In this document: in pieces, positions 17,245 through 26,426 of the stretch | Numbering within the stretch: position 1 is the stretch's first letter | How the letters are laid out: each line of letters opens with the position of its first letter | Assembly: GCA_040901795.1 (NCBI GenBank) | Contig: JBBDYH010000130.1 | Span: forward strand, 19,686 to 83,685 | Reading direction: 5' to 3' | Origin: JBBDYH01 sp040901795 | GTDB taxonomy: Bacteria; Planctomycetota; Planctomycetia; Pirellulales; JALHPA01 | DNA: 64,000 nucleotides | Translations under genes and position numbers: made by a program | The notes under the pieces: generated by a model | What the model saw: only the letters and a program-made list of their open reading frames with translations | Databases searched by the model: none | What the model was told of the DNA's origin: nothing

Positions 17245-17883
17245 CTATAATATCTTCTCCACTGCGGCGCGGATGTCGGCCTGGACGTTTTCAATGCTCT
17301 GCGCGGCGTTGATTATTTCAATTCCATGCGGATCATCGGCTGCCTCGGCTAAGAATCCCTCGCGCACGCGACGCGAAAAATCGTCGCCTTGTTCTTCCAT
17401 CCGATCGCGCTGGCGATGGATTCGAGCGGCCGCAGCGTCGGGCGGCATGTCCAGCACCAGCACCAGCTTGGGTAAGAGTCCCCTCGTCGCAAACTGGCCC
17501 ACGCGCCAAATTTCTGCGGGGTCCAGCCCGCCCCCGTACCCCTGATACACGACATTCGCCAACAAATACCTGTCAGAGACCACGGTCCTTCCCGCGGCTA
17601 GTTCCGGTTCGATCACTTCTGCGACCAGTTGCGCCCGCGCCGCCATGTAGAGCAGCATTTCGGAGCGACGGTCGATCGGCACGCTTTCACGTGACAGGAG
17701 GACCGTGCGAATTCGCTCGCCCAGCGCCGTCGTCCCCGGATCGCGGCACGCCACCACGTCGTGTCCTCGCTCCCGCAGCCAATCGCAAAGCAGCCGCTGC
17801 TGCGTCGATTTGCCCGTGCCGTCGAGGCCGTCGAGAGCGATGAAAAGATTTTTGGCGAAATTCATCGGTTGTTCGACCGGCAT
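17245..17883 (-). CDS. tmk: thymidylate kinase
   Basis: Phosphorylates dTMP to dTDP. The P-loop is GLDGTGKST, followed by the dTMP-binding RDPG, the DRY-type SDRYLLANVVYQGYG, and the LID region RIHRQRDRMEEQGDDF. ATG 17883 or 17865 fits the family; the longer frame from 17964 runs through a palindromic repeat and is rejected. It is followed by holB with a 134-base gap. Confidence 0.93.
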   Translation of the reverse strand: MPVEQPMNFAKNLFIALDGLDGTGKSTQQRLLCDWLRERGHDVVACRDPGTTALGERIRTVLLSRESVPIDRRSEMLLYMAARAQLVAEVIEPELAAGRTVVSDRYLLANVVYQGYGGGLDPAEIWRVGQFATRGLLPKLVLVLDMPPDAAAARIHRQRDRMEEQGDDFSRRVREGFLAEAADDPHGIEIINAAQSIENVQADIRAAVEKIL

Positions 17884-17898
17884 GATCGTGAGTGGTTG

Positions 17899-17930
17899 GT
17901 GGCACTGCTCGCGGCGAGCAGTGGCACACA
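17899..17930. repeat. GGTGGCACTG...CAGTGGCAC hairpin, copy 1
   Basis: GGTGGCACTGCTCGCGGCGA continues to AGCAGTGGCACAC: a 12-bp stem (GGCACTGCTCGC type) just upstream of the tmk start in the divergent tmk/thrS space. Relatives at 27098, 42815 and 43821 keep the outer GGCAC..GTG arms while the inner stem differs. Confidence 0.75.
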
Positions 17931-18110
17931 GCCTTAGGTTTGTACGACGAACGCATCGTACCATGCGCCTTTCCGAAGCTCTAGGCGATGCATCGCGTCA
18001 TGTTTTCGTTGTCATTCTGGTTTTGTGCCCCTACCGCTAGAATACGATTGTCTAAGCCGCGCCCTTTGTATCGACGCGGCAACCACTAACCCCACAGGAC
18101 CTATCTGGAG

Positions 18111-20141
18111 ATGCCTCTCAAAGTCAAACTGCCCGACGGCAGCGTGCGTGAATACAAGCAGCGAGTGCGCTCGCTCGATATCGTACAGGAAATCGGCCCG
18201 GGCCTGGCAAAGGCCGCCATCGCGGCGGAGGTGAACAGCGAAACCGTCGACCTGTCCACAATGCTGCCGGCCGACGGCGAAGTCGCGCTTCGCATCCTCA
18301 CCAAGAAAGATCCCCAGGCGCTCTCGATCATGCGCCATTCCTGCGCGCACGTGATGGCGCAGGCCGTGATGCGGCTCTTTGACGGCGTGCAGCTCGCCTT
18401 CGGGCCGACGACCGAGAACGGGTTCTATTACGATATGCGGCTGCCGCGCCCCCTATCGGAAGATGACTTTCCGGCGATCGAAGCCGAGATGCAAAAGATC
18501 GTCAAGGCCAACCTCGAGTTTGAGCGGATCGAGGAGCCGCGCGATAAGGCGCTCACGCTTTGCCGCGACCTCGGCCAGTCGTTCAAGGTCGAGCACATCG
18601 GGGAAGGACTCGCCGATCATCAAACATTGTCGTTCTATCGCCAGGGAGAGTTCGTCGACCTTTGCCGCGGCCGCCACGTGCCCAGCACCGGCGCGATCGG
18701 TGCTTTCAAGCTGCTTAACGTTGCCGGCGCCTATTGGAAGGGCGATCAGTCCCGCGAGCAGTTGCAGCGGCTCTACGGCACGGCGTTCTTCAGCAAGGAA
18801 GACCTCGACAGCTACTTGCAAGCGGTCGAAGAGGCCAAGCGCCGCGACCATCGCGTTCTCGGCCGGCAACTCGAGCTGTTCACCACCAGCCCGCTTGTCG
18901 GCCAGGGTTTGATTCTCTGGCTGCCCAAGGGTGCGACCATTCGCGGATTGCTCGAGTCGTTCGTCAAGGAAGAGTTGACCAAGCGCGGTTATCTCCCGGT
19001 ATACACGCCGAACATCGGTCGCGTGGAGTTATACCAGATCTCGGGCCATTATCCGTATTACGCTGACAGCCAGTTCAAGCCGATCGTGATGTCGGACGAG
19101 GAGAAGTATCTGCTCAAGCCGATGAATTGTCCGCACCACATCATGATCTACAAGAGCAAGCCGCGGAGTTATCGCGAGCTGCCGGTGCGGCTGGCGGAGT
19201 TCGGCACCGTCTATCGCTACGAGCAGTCGGGCGAGCTGGGCGGCATGACGCGCGTCCGCGGCTTCACGCAGGACGACGCTCACATCTTTTGCACCGAGGA
19301 GCAAGTGGCGGAGGAGTTTCGCGGCTGCATTGATTTCACGCAAACGGTGCTGCGAGCGCTGGGGCTGGACGACTATCGCGCTCGGCTCGGCTTCCGTGAC
19401 CCGGCCAGCGACAAGTACGTTGGCAGCCCCGAGGCCTGGAACCGGGCCGAGGCGGCGATCGAGCGTGTGGCCCGCGAGATGGATCTGCCCGGTTGCCAAC
19501 CCGAGCTCGGCGAGGCGGCGTTCTACGGACCCAAGGTGGACTTTGTCGTCCGCGATTGTATCGGCCGCGAATGGCAGCTCGGCACCGTGCAGCTCGATTA
19601 CAACTTGCCCAGCGCGGAGCGTTTTGCCTTGGAATACACCGCCGCCGACAACCAGCCGCATCGGCCGGTGATGATCCACCGCGCGCCGCTGGGTTCGCTC
19701 GAGCGGTTCATGGGCGTGCTGATCGAGCACTTTGCCGGTGCGTTTCCCCTGTGGCTTGCGCCGGAGCAGGTGCGCGTGCTCACCGTCAGCGAGAAGAGCG
19801 AGAGCTACGGCCGCCAGATCGAATCACAGCTTGCCGCTTCGACTGGCTCAGGGCAGGCCGCGGCCGGCTTCCGCGTCACCGGAGACTATCGGGCCGAGAA
19901 GCTCGGCGCCAAGGTCCGCGCGGCGCAGCTTGAGCTGATCCCGTACATGTTCGTGGTCGGCCCGCGCGATGCGGAGCAGGGAACCGTCTCGGTGCGTGAT
20001 CGGATCGAAGGGGACTTAGGCTCGATGCCGCTGGCCAGCGCGGTGGAAAAACTCACGGAAGAGGTGCGCTCGAAGCGCGTGCGGCAAGTTGTGAAGAGCA
20101 AGGCCACCTTGAGTGATCATGGAACGGGGCATGAGTACTAG
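18111..20141 (+). CDS. thrS: threonyl-tRNA synthetase
   Basis: Class II synthetase of full length (676 residues). It has an N-terminal TGS domain (about 1-60), an editing domain (HSCAHVMAQAV) and a catalytic core with motif 2 (RYEQSGELGGMTRVRGFTQDD) and motif 3 (GSLERFMGVLIEH). The three zinc ligands are visible: Cys in MNCPHH, His in DDAHIF and His in MIHRAPLG. The C-terminal anticodon-binding domain carries an insertion of about eight residues (STGSGQAA) encoded by a REP-like sequence. The start is ATG 18111 after a short leader, divergent from tmk. Confidence 0.96.
   Translation: MPLKVKLPDGSVREYKQRVRSLDIVQEIGPGLAKAAIAAEVNSETVDLSTMLPADGEVALRILTKKDPQALSIMRHSCAHVMAQAVMRLFDGVQLAFGPTTENGFYYDMRLPRPLSEDDFPAIEAEMQKIVKANLEFERIEEPRDKALTLCRDLGQSFKVEHIGEGLADHQTLSFYRQGEFVDLCRGRHVPSTGAIGAFKLLNVAGAYWKGDQSREQLQRLYGTAFFSKEDLDSYLQAVEEAKRRDHRVLGRQLELFTTSPLVGQGLILWLPKGATIRGLLESFVKEELTKRGYLPVYTPNIGRVELYQISGHYPYYADSQFKPIVMSDEEKYLLKPMNCPHHIMIYKSKPRSYRELPVRLAEFGTVYRYEQSGELGGMTRVRGFTQDDAHIFCTEEQVAEEFRGCIDFTQTVLRALGLDDYRARLGFRDPASDKYVGSPEAWNRAEAAIERVAREMDLPGCQPELGEAAFYGPKVDFVVRDCIGREWQLGTVQLDYNLPSAERFALEYTAADNQPHRPVMIHRAPLGSLERFMGVLIEHFAGAFPLWLAPEQVRVLTVSEKSESYGRQIESQLAASTGSGQAAAGFRVTGDYRAEKLGAKVRAAQLELIPYMFVVGPRDAEQGTVSVRDRIEGDLGSMPLASAVEKLTEEVRSKRVRQVVKSKATLSDHGTGHEY
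19835..19857. repeat. REP-like GACTGGCTCAGGGCAG insertion inside thrS
   Basis: CGCTTCGACTGGCTCAGGGC resembles the intergenic CTTCGAC(A/T)GGCTCAGG REP motif of many bacteria. It is in frame and encodes STGSGQ between two otherwise contiguous parts of the ThrS anticodon-binding domain. Confidence 0.55.
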
Positions 20142-20144
20142 GCC

Positions 20145-20242
20145 ATTGGGGAATGATCGAGTGGGGAATGGGGAATGCGCGAGTTTTCGATTCGATCGTG
20201 CTTTCCATTCCCCATTCCGCATTCGCCCCTTCCCCATTTCTC
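20145..20242. repeat. GGGGAATG hairpin, copy 1
   Basis: The left arm TGGGGAATGGGGAATGCG and the right arm CATTCCCCATTCCGCATTC flank about 30 unrelated bases. It lies between co-directional thrS and the secreted-protein gene. Sister elements are at 28944, 29521 and 48499. Confidence 0.85.
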
Positions 20243-20318
20243 CTGTTAATCCCCACATGCCATTTTGCGCCGTTTTGGAGCGGGAATTGCTCCCGTTCTA
20301 GGGCGGAGATATTTGGCA

Positions 20319-21362
20319 ATGAAACGAATCCTGCTTTTCGCCGTCGTAGCATGGACGCTTGTCACATGTTCCGCCGCCGAAGAGGACCCCTCTTCTCAAC
20401 AGCCGCAGCGAGGCATCGCTGAAGTTCTGCAAGACATGCTGGCCGGCGAGCCGCTGCCGGGCGACGTCATCTATGTTCATGTGTCGGATCAGGGGTTGCG
20501 CAAGTTGTTGCGTCGCGAAGTTGCACAGCAGACGGCAGTCAACGACACGATCATCGGCACGCCCGTGGAAGGAATCGCAAATACGGTTGGAATCACCGGC
20601 GTGCGACTTGTGCCCGCAAAGGGCCGCGCAATTGTTGATCTGTTATTTACCGGAAATGTTGCAGCGCGAACGACAGGCGACGGGGGATCGGTGCGCGTTC
20701 ACTCGTCGAGCAACACACGCTTCTCGGCTATCAAGCGGCTGACAATTGACGAACAAGGCATCAGGATCTCGCCTGCGCGGGTCGCCGCTCGAGCATCGAT
20801 TACGATTGAGCGCGTGACCACCGATTTACCGGGTCTGCGCGGGCGGATCGTGCAGCGTATCGGTAGCCGGCGTGCCGCCGAAACTAAGCTGGCGGCGGAA
20901 TCTGAGTCGGCGCGCAAGGCCGAAATCCGGATTGCCCAACACTTCGATCGCGAAGTGGCCAAGGATCTGGGCAGGGCTCAGAGCAACCTGTCACGGTCTC
21001 TTGCGGAGTTGTCGAATGGGGAAGGCGCTTTCCGCGGCCGGCTGCGGTTCTCTACCTCCGGCCGCCACCTTCAGGTGGCGATTCACCGCGGCGAAGGCAA
21101 TCCGACACGCCGTGCACCCCCCGCGTTGGCCGACCTGGGTACACCGGATGTGGCGATTCATGTCCATCGAGCGCTGGTGAACCGAGTGGTGCGGAGCACG
21201 ATCGTACATGGGCCGACCAGCCCTTTGGTAATCGCGTTTCTGGGCGAGGAAGAACAGCGGTACGTCAGCGTGGCTCCGGACGAACCACAGAGGCAGCTCA
21301 AACAGTCGACCGACGGTCACTGGTGGTCGCTGGTGATTCCGCAGATCAAGCTGAAAATGTAG
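20319..21362 (+). CDS. secreted protein of unknown function
   Basis: 347 residues from ATG 20319, with GGGCGGAG at good spacing. The N-terminus is a signal peptide (MKRILLFAVVAWTLVTCSAA); cleavage after the SAA is likely and a lipobox is not convincing. The mature protein has no family I can name. It shows a helical charged middle (residues ~215-265, RRAAETKLAAESESARKAEI) between two beta-rich parts. The stop TAG opens the GTAGACC palindrome cluster. It stands alone after thrS, separated by a GGGGAATG hairpin. Confidence 0.7.
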   Translation: MKRILLFAVVAWTLVTCSAAEEDPSSQQPQRGIAEVLQDMLAGEPLPGDVIYVHVSDQGLRKLLRREVAQQTAVNDTIIGTPVEGIANTVGITGVRLVPAKGRAIVDLLFTGNVAARTTGDGGSVRVHSSSNTRFSAIKRLTIDEQGIRISPARVAARASITIERVTTDLPGLRGRIVQRIGSRRAAETKLAAESESARKAEIRIAQHFDREVAKDLGRAQSNLSRSLAELSNGEGAFRGRLRFSTSGRHLQVAIHRGEGNPTRRAPPALADLGTPDVAIHVHRALVNRVVRSTIVHGPTSPLVIAFLGEEEQRYVSVAPDEPQRQLKQSTDGHWWSLVIPQIKLKM

Positions 21363-21385
21363 ACCACCCGCCGCGGCGTGCGGAA

Positions 21386-21468
21386 GTGTAGCACTCTCGC
21401 TCCGCGAGAGGAACATCACGCGGAGCGTGATGACTACACGACGGCACACGGAGTGTGCCTACTACATC
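21386..21468. repeat. CTCTCGCTCCGCGAGAG / ATCACGCGGAGCGTGAT double hairpin, copy 1
   Basis: Two adjacent palindromes, CTCTCGCTCCGCGAGAG and CATCACGCGGAGCGTGATG, are enclosed by GTGTAG and CTACAC. A third palindrome, GGCACACGGAGTGTGCC, follows. It is nearly identical to 51758-51811. It lies at a convergent junction. Confidence 0.85.
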
Positions 21469-21473
21469 GACTC

Positions 21474-23021
21474 TTAGCGGCCCAGCTCCGTCAGCAACCG
21501 ACGGATTTGATGCTGGTATTCCTGCCGCTCGTGCTCCCAGTCGAAGCGCTGTTTATCGACCAGATCGCGCTGCCGATCGATTTGGCACTCACGCTTCGCT
21601 AACCGTCCGGCGTCGGCCTCGCCCTCGGCGGTGCGCTCGCGGAGCCATTGCTCCAGCTCGCGCTTTTGTGCCGCCAGGCGAGTGTGCTGTTCAGTAATCT
21701 GGGCGGCCAGTGTCTCCAATTTCCGCCGCTGGCTCACCAAGTCCTCTTGCTGCAAGCGATAACAGTCGCCCAGGCGGGCTCGCGAACGCGCAATTTGGTG
21801 CGAAAGCTGCGCCGGAGGAATCGCGCCGGCCAGTTGCGCCAACAGCTCCTCGGCTGCCAGGCGGTTCTCGAGCGCCTCGCGCTGGACCATCGTCAGCTCG
21901 GCTCGCATTTGATCGACGGCCGCTCGGCGGACCTCCAACTGCTGGCTCGCGGCCTCGAGCGCTTCTCGGCGGCGCTGCAAATCGGCTTCGCCACGGCGGC
22001 GGAGCTCCGCGTGTCGCTGTCGGTCGCCTTGCCGTTCGCCCTCGAACTGCTTGCGGTCCGCCAAGAGTGCCAGGTGCAGCTCGGCCACTTCGTTCTGGGC
22101 GCGCTCCAAAAGCGCTTCCGCTTGGGCGATGTGCTCACGGCGCGATTGCAGCTCAGCGAGCAGGTCGCCGAGTTGATCGAACTCATCGCCAAGCGCGCGG
22201 CCATCGCGAGACAGTATGCCGCCAGCCAGCCCTTCGGATCGCTGCCGCTGAGACGCGACGTACTGGACCGCCTCGTTACGGCCAGGATGCTTGGGTCGCG
22301 CCGGCAGCACCGCCTCGCCGGCCAAAAAACGCGCGAGCATCTCGAGCGTGATGCCGCGCCGCGTATCGAAGTCGTTCAGCCGCCGCTCCAGGTCGCCTAC
22401 TAATTCGTCATGTGCGAGGCTCGCATCCCGCAGCGCCGCGGCAGCGGCCTGCACTTCGAGCAGCCGCTCGCGCGTCTGTTCGTCAATGTTGCGGCTGGCG
22501 GTTTCGCGGCGGTCGAGCGCGGCACGGCGAGCCTCGAGCTCCTCTTCTCCCGACCGGCGGATCGCTGCGATATTCTGTTCCAACTGTTCGATGTGCCCTG
22601 CCCGCTGCTGAAGCTCGTCCTCGCGTGTCTTGAGGGCGGCGTCGCGATCCGCGAGCTCCTCGTGCTGGCACTTGAGCCAGAGCCGGTTGTTTCGCTCCTG
22701 CTGTTCGAGGCGCGCCGCGTGCGCCTGGAGTTCCGCTTCACGCCGGTCGAGATCGGCTTGCTGCTGGCCAAGATGTTCGGAAAGCTGCTGTGCTTGGAGT
22801 CGAAGCTGTTGCACCATTGCCAGCGAGGCGATCCCAGCCTCCGCATCGTCGGCGGGATTGTCGGGACTGGCTGCGAATAGTCCCTCCTGCGACTGCGATT
22901 TCTCATCGCGGCCGTTGGCCATTTGGTGAGGCGGGTCAATGCGGTTCTCGCGTCCGGCCAACACCGTCGGTTCGGCGGTTGCGGCGATCCGGGAGCGACT
23001 GCTTATCTCAGGCATGAGCAA
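21474..23021 (-). CDS. long coiled-coil protein
   Basis: 515 residues. After a ~65-residue low-complexity N-terminus, almost the whole chain is Gln/Glu/Arg/Leu/Ala-rich heptad sequence (QQLSEHLGQQQADLDRREAE and similar), broken by a short non-helical linker near residues 225-275 (LPARPKHPGRNEAVQYV). There is no signal peptide, membrane segment or enzyme motif. Such proteins are usually cytoplasmic scaffolds or filaments. It stands alone between a convergent and a divergent neighbour. I cannot assign a family. Confidence 0.75.
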   Translation of the reverse strand: MLMPEISSRSRIAATAEPTVLAGRENRIDPPHQMANGRDEKSQSQEGLFAASPDNPADDAEAGIASLAMVQQLRLQAQQLSEHLGQQQADLDRREAELQAHAARLEQQERNNRLWLKCQHEELADRDAALKTREDELQQRAGHIEQLEQNIAAIRRSGEEELEARRAALDRRETASRNIDEQTRERLLEVQAAAAALRDASLAHDELVGDLERRLNDFDTRRGITLEMLARFLAGEAVLPARPKHPGRNEAVQYVASQRQRSEGLAGGILSRDGRALGDEFDQLGDLLAELQSRREHIAQAEALLERAQNEVAELHLALLADRKQFEGERQGDRQRHAELRRRGEADLQRRREALEAASQQLEVRRAAVDQMRAELTMVQREALENRLAAEELLAQLAGAIPPAQLSHQIARSRARLGDCYRLQQEDLVSQRRKLETLAAQITEQHTRLAAQKRELEQWLRERTAEGEADAGRLAKRECQIDRQRDLVDKQRFDWEHERQEYQHQIRRLLTELGR

Positions 23022-23396
23022 AAGATCCGCTGAAGGGGTCGCGGCCGTGCTTGCGCGCCGCTACAACCGTTCCAGATTGACTCGGCTATTTCATCGTCAA
23101 AGTCACCGCTCTGAATTGAGTGGACCGGCAAAGTCGCCGCATTTTTCCGCATTTGCGCTTCCAGAAGCGCGAAGCTGGGAGACCTGGGGCCAGCAGGCAA
23201 ACCCACAGTTTTGTTTTACTCCCGCAGCCGAAGACGAGGACCACGGCTGCCTCGCCTTCGGCTGCGAGTTAAACGAGGCGGAAGCTGCTGCATGGAGACT
23301 TGAAAGACACAAAGTTGCTCGCACGTGGACACTTTATCGGCGAGTCGCTAAGGTAATGCCATCACGGCAGTTGGACCCGGAAAGGAGTCTCTCGTC
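23022..23396. other. divergent intergenic region with a large hairpin
   Basis: The space between two divergent genes contains the inverted repeat at 23209-23277 and no gene. A good ribosome-binding site (GGAAAGGAG) lies at its right end for the helicase gene. Confidence 0.5.
23209..23277. repeat. long imperfect palindrome
   Basis: CGCAGCCGAAG-A-CGAGG (23223-23239) pairs with CCTCG-C-CTTCGGCTGCG (23250-23266): a 17-position stem with one mismatch and a 10-base loop. Outer GTTTTACTC and GAGTTAAAC extend the pairing. There is no T-run, so it is not a simple terminator. Confidence 0.75.
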
Positions 23397-26123
23397 ATGA
23401 CGACGACCGTTTCCCGCACACGCCCGGCCGCGAAGCTGTCGCTGCGCGACCGGCTCTCGCGGCTCACGTTTTTGGAGGCCTGCAAGCTCTTGGGACCGCA
23501 GGGTAAGGAGCTGATCCAGCGAAACGCCAACCGCTGGGAGTTCAAGATCGCCGAGGACGTGTACTTCGGCGGCGATCTGTTTCGGCTGCGGTTTCCCGGC
23601 GAAGAGAGCGCGGGCAACGCCGTGACCGTTACGATCACGCTCATGGCCGAGGCGCGCCAGCGCCTGCACTGGCGTTGCAACCGCTGTGAGGTCGCCTGCG
23701 AGCACGTCGGAGCGGCATTCTCGCTGATTCTCGAAGACAAGCTCGCGCTGGGCCTGGCGGAAAAGCCAAAGCCGCGAACGCCGATCGAGAGTCTGCCGGA
23801 GGACGACCTGGTGGCAGGTGCTCTGGCCGAACGCGCCGAACGCGCCCAGACCGAGAAGATGATTGTGCAGTCGACCGATCCGAAACGCCCTTGGACCGAT
23901 TACACGGTCACCAACCGCGCCAGCGGCAAGACGTATCGTGTCGCGCTGCGCGGCGCCGAGGCGGGCGAGTCGTACTGCTCGTGCCCAGACTTCCGTACCA
24001 ACACGCTGGGAACCTGCAAGCACGTGATCCGCGTGTTGAGGGTGGTGCGGCGTCGATTCGATGCGCAGGTCTTGCGAAGGCGCTACGTACCGCAACAGAT
24101 CGCTGTGTACTTGAAGTATGTCGGCGAGGTGAGGCTTTGGTTGCAGGCGCCCAGCGGGCTTGCCGACGAAGTGCGCTCGGTCATCGAGCCGGTTCACGGC
24201 CGGCCGATCAGCGATCTCTCGGACTTGCTCAAGCGGCTGGCGCGGCTGGCGCAACTCGGTCAGGAGGCGATTGTCTATCCCGACGCCGAGGAATTCATTC
24301 AACAGCGGTTGTTTCAAGAGCGGATGCGCGAGAAGACGGCGGTCATTCGCCGCGACCCGTACAACCATCCGTTGCGGAAGACGCTGTTGAAGGTTCCGCT
24401 CCTTCCCTATCAGCTCGATGGCATCGCGTTCGCAGCGGGCGCCGGGCGCGCCGTGTTAGCCGACGACATGGGGTTGGGAAAGACAATTCAAGGCGTGGGC
24501 ATCGCCGAGTACTTGTCGCGTGAGGCCGAAGTCCGCAAGGCGCTCGTGGTCTGCCCGGCATCGCTCAAGTCACAGTGGCGCGGCGAGATTCACCGGTTTT
24601 GCGAGCGCGACGTGCAGCTCATCGGCGGCCGCACGGCAGAGCGCCTGTCGCAGTATGATAACTCGTGTTTCTTTACGATATGCAATTACGAGCAAGTGCT
24701 GCGCGACATCCTGGCCATCGAGCGCGTCGGTTGGGACCTGATCATTCTCGATGAGGGTCAACGAATCAAGAATTGGGAATCGAAAACCGCCGCCACGATC
24801 AAGGCCCTCCGATCGCGGTTTGCGCTAGTGCTTTCGGGCACTCCGCTGGAGAACCGGTTGGACGACCTGTTTAGCGTCGTGCAGTTCGTGGACGACCGCC
24901 GGTTGGGCCCGGGCTTTCGCTTCTTCAACCAGCATCGCGTGATCGACGAAAAGGGGAAGGTGCTCGGCTACAAGAACCTGACGTCGCTGCGCGAAACGCT
25001 GCGGCCGATTCTGCTGCGCCGCACGCGCGAGAGCGTGCGGCTGGAGCTGCCGCCGCGGACCATGGAGTTCATTCGCATCAGCCCGAGCCAGGAGCAGCTC
25101 GAAACACACCGCACGCACATGCAAATCGTGGCCACAATCACGCGCAAGAAGTTCATCAGCGAGATGGACCTGTTGCGGCTCCAGCGGTCGCTATTGATGT
25201 GCCGGATGGCGGCCGACAGCACGTACCTTGTCGATAAGGAGCCGCCCGGCCACTCAACCAAGCTCGATCGGTTGGACGAATTGTTCGAGCAGCTCTTCGA
25301 GGAAGAGGATCGCAAGCTCATCGTCTTCTCTGAGTGGACCACGATGCTCAACTTGATCGAGCCGCTCTTGAAAAAACGAAAGATCGAGTTTGTGCGGCTA
25401 GACGGCAGCGTGCCGCAGCGGCAGCGGCAAGAGCTGGTTCACCGATTTCAGACGTCGGCCGAATGCCGGGTGTTTTTGACGACCAACGCCGGCTCGACCG
25501 GACTCAATCTGCAGGCGGCCAACACGGTGATCAACGTGGACTTGCCGTGGAACCCCGCCGTACTGGAGCAGCGAATCGCCCGGGCGCATCGCATGGGTCA
25601 AAGCCAGCCGGTGCAGGTCTATGTGCTGGTAACCGAACAGACGCTCGAAGAGAATCTGCTCGCGACACTTGCGGCGAAAAAAGACCTAGCGCTGGCCGCG
25701 CTCGACCCCGAATCGGACACCGATCAGGTCGATGTGGCCAGCGGAATGCAGGAGTTGAAGAGTCGCCTGGAGGTACTGCTCGGCGCCGCGCCCGAAGCGC
25801 CGATCGACGGAACGGTCCGCCAGCATACGGAAGACGAGACGCGCTCGATCACCGAGCGCCACCGCGAGCGTGTTGCGGCGGCCGGCGGGGAACTGCTGGG
25901 CGCGGCATTCAAGCTCCTCGGCGAGCTCGTCTCTCCGGCGGCGACGGCGCCCTCCGAGCAGCTCGTCAGCACCGTCCGTGCCGGTTTGACTGCCTGCGTC
26001 GAAAACGGCGCCGATGGTGCGCCGCGACTGACGATCGCGCTGCCGGATCGCGGCGCCCTGGAGGGACTGGCGCAAAGCCTGGCCAAGCTGCTGGCGGTAG
26101 GCGCGGCAACGCCTGGGTCGTAA
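23397..26123 (+). CDS. SWIM-domain SNF2-family DNA helicase/translocase
   Basis: 908 residues. The N-terminus carries one irregular Cys/His cluster (CNRCEVACEH, about residue 96) and a canonical SWIM zinc finger (YCSCPDF...GTCKH, about 197-214). The SNF2 ATPase follows: ADDMGLGKTIQ (near 357), a Walker B with DEGQ instead of DEAH (near 452), SGTPLENRLDDLFS, GSTGLNLQAANTVINVDLPW, and RIARAHRMGQ. It is an ATP-dependent dsDNA translocase, probably nucleoid-associated; the target is unknown. A C-terminal region of about 150 residues is of unknown fold. The start ATG is preceded by GGAAAGGAG. It is transcribed alone. Confidence 0.9.
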   Translation: MTTTVSRTRPAAKLSLRDRLSRLTFLEACKLLGPQGKELIQRNANRWEFKIAEDVYFGGDLFRLRFPGEESAGNAVTVTITLMAEARQRLHWRCNRCEVACEHVGAAFSLILEDKLALGLAEKPKPRTPIESLPEDDLVAGALAERAERAQTEKMIVQSTDPKRPWTDYTVTNRASGKTYRVALRGAEAGESYCSCPDFRTNTLGTCKHVIRVLRVVRRRFDAQVLRRRYVPQQIAVYLKYVGEVRLWLQAPSGLADEVRSVIEPVHGRPISDLSDLLKRLARLAQLGQEAIVYPDAEEFIQQRLFQERMREKTAVIRRDPYNHPLRKTLLKVPLLPYQLDGIAFAAGAGRAVLADDMGLGKTIQGVGIAEYLSREAEVRKALVVCPASLKSQWRGEIHRFCERDVQLIGGRTAERLSQYDNSCFFTICNYEQVLRDILAIERVGWDLIILDEGQRIKNWESKTAATIKALRSRFALVLSGTPLENRLDDLFSVVQFVDDRRLGPGFRFFNQHRVIDEKGKVLGYKNLTSLRETLRPILLRRTRESVRLELPPRTMEFIRISPSQEQLETHRTHMQIVATITRKKFISEMDLLRLQRSLLMCRMAADSTYLVDKEPPGHSTKLDRLDELFEQLFEEEDRKLIVFSEWTTMLNLIEPLLKKRKIEFVRLDGSVPQRQRQELVHRFQTSAECRVFLTTNAGSTGLNLQAANTVINVDLPWNPAVLEQRIARAHRMGQSQPVQVYVLVTEQTLEENLLATLAAKKDLALAALDPESDTDQVDVASGMQELKSRLEVLLGAAPEAPIDGTVRQHTEDETRSITERHRERVAAAGGELLGAAFKLLGELVSPAATAPSEQLVSTVRAGLTACVENGADGAPRLTIALPDRGALEGLAQSLAKLLAVGAATPGS

Positions 26124-26155
26124 CCGGCTGGTGTCGTAACCGGCTGGTGTCGTAA
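26117..26155 (+). repeat. short tandem GTCGTAACCGGCTGGT repeat
   Basis: Two full 16-base units and a partial third. The first contains the TAA stop of the helicase gene. Confidence 0.7.
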
Positions 26156-26170
26156 TTAGCCGCTCGTGGG

Positions 26171-26275
26171 CCGTCATCCTGAGCGAAGCGAAGGATCTCT
26201 GTGGGTGCCAGATCCTTCGCTGCGCTCAGCATGACAGCGTGAGCCGGCCAGATGCTTCGCTGCGCTCAGCATGTC
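26171..26275. repeat. CATCCTGAGCGAAGCGAAGG palindrome cluster
   Basis: CCTGAGCGAAGCGAAGGATC faces GATCCTTCGCTGCGCTCAGC, giving a long hairpin. A third degenerate arm (GATGCTTCGCTGCGCTCAGC) follows. This palindrome type is widespread in the intergenic DNA of soil bacteria. Confidence 0.8.
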
Positions 26276-26426
26276 CAGTGCTATCTCGTTCCTCTGCCTG
26301 TTGTTCCCCGCCTTCGCGCATGCTATTTTGGCCAATTGCTCTGCGCGGCTGCGGGCCGAGCGGAGCGTTGCCACCATGCCTGACTTAGCTGATCGCTGGT
26401 GAGGCGACCTCGCACGGAACAGTTGT

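Noticed and set aside
17884..17964. N-terminal extension of thymidylate kinase
   Set aside because: It is translated from the GGTGGCACTG hairpin and has no family counterpart.
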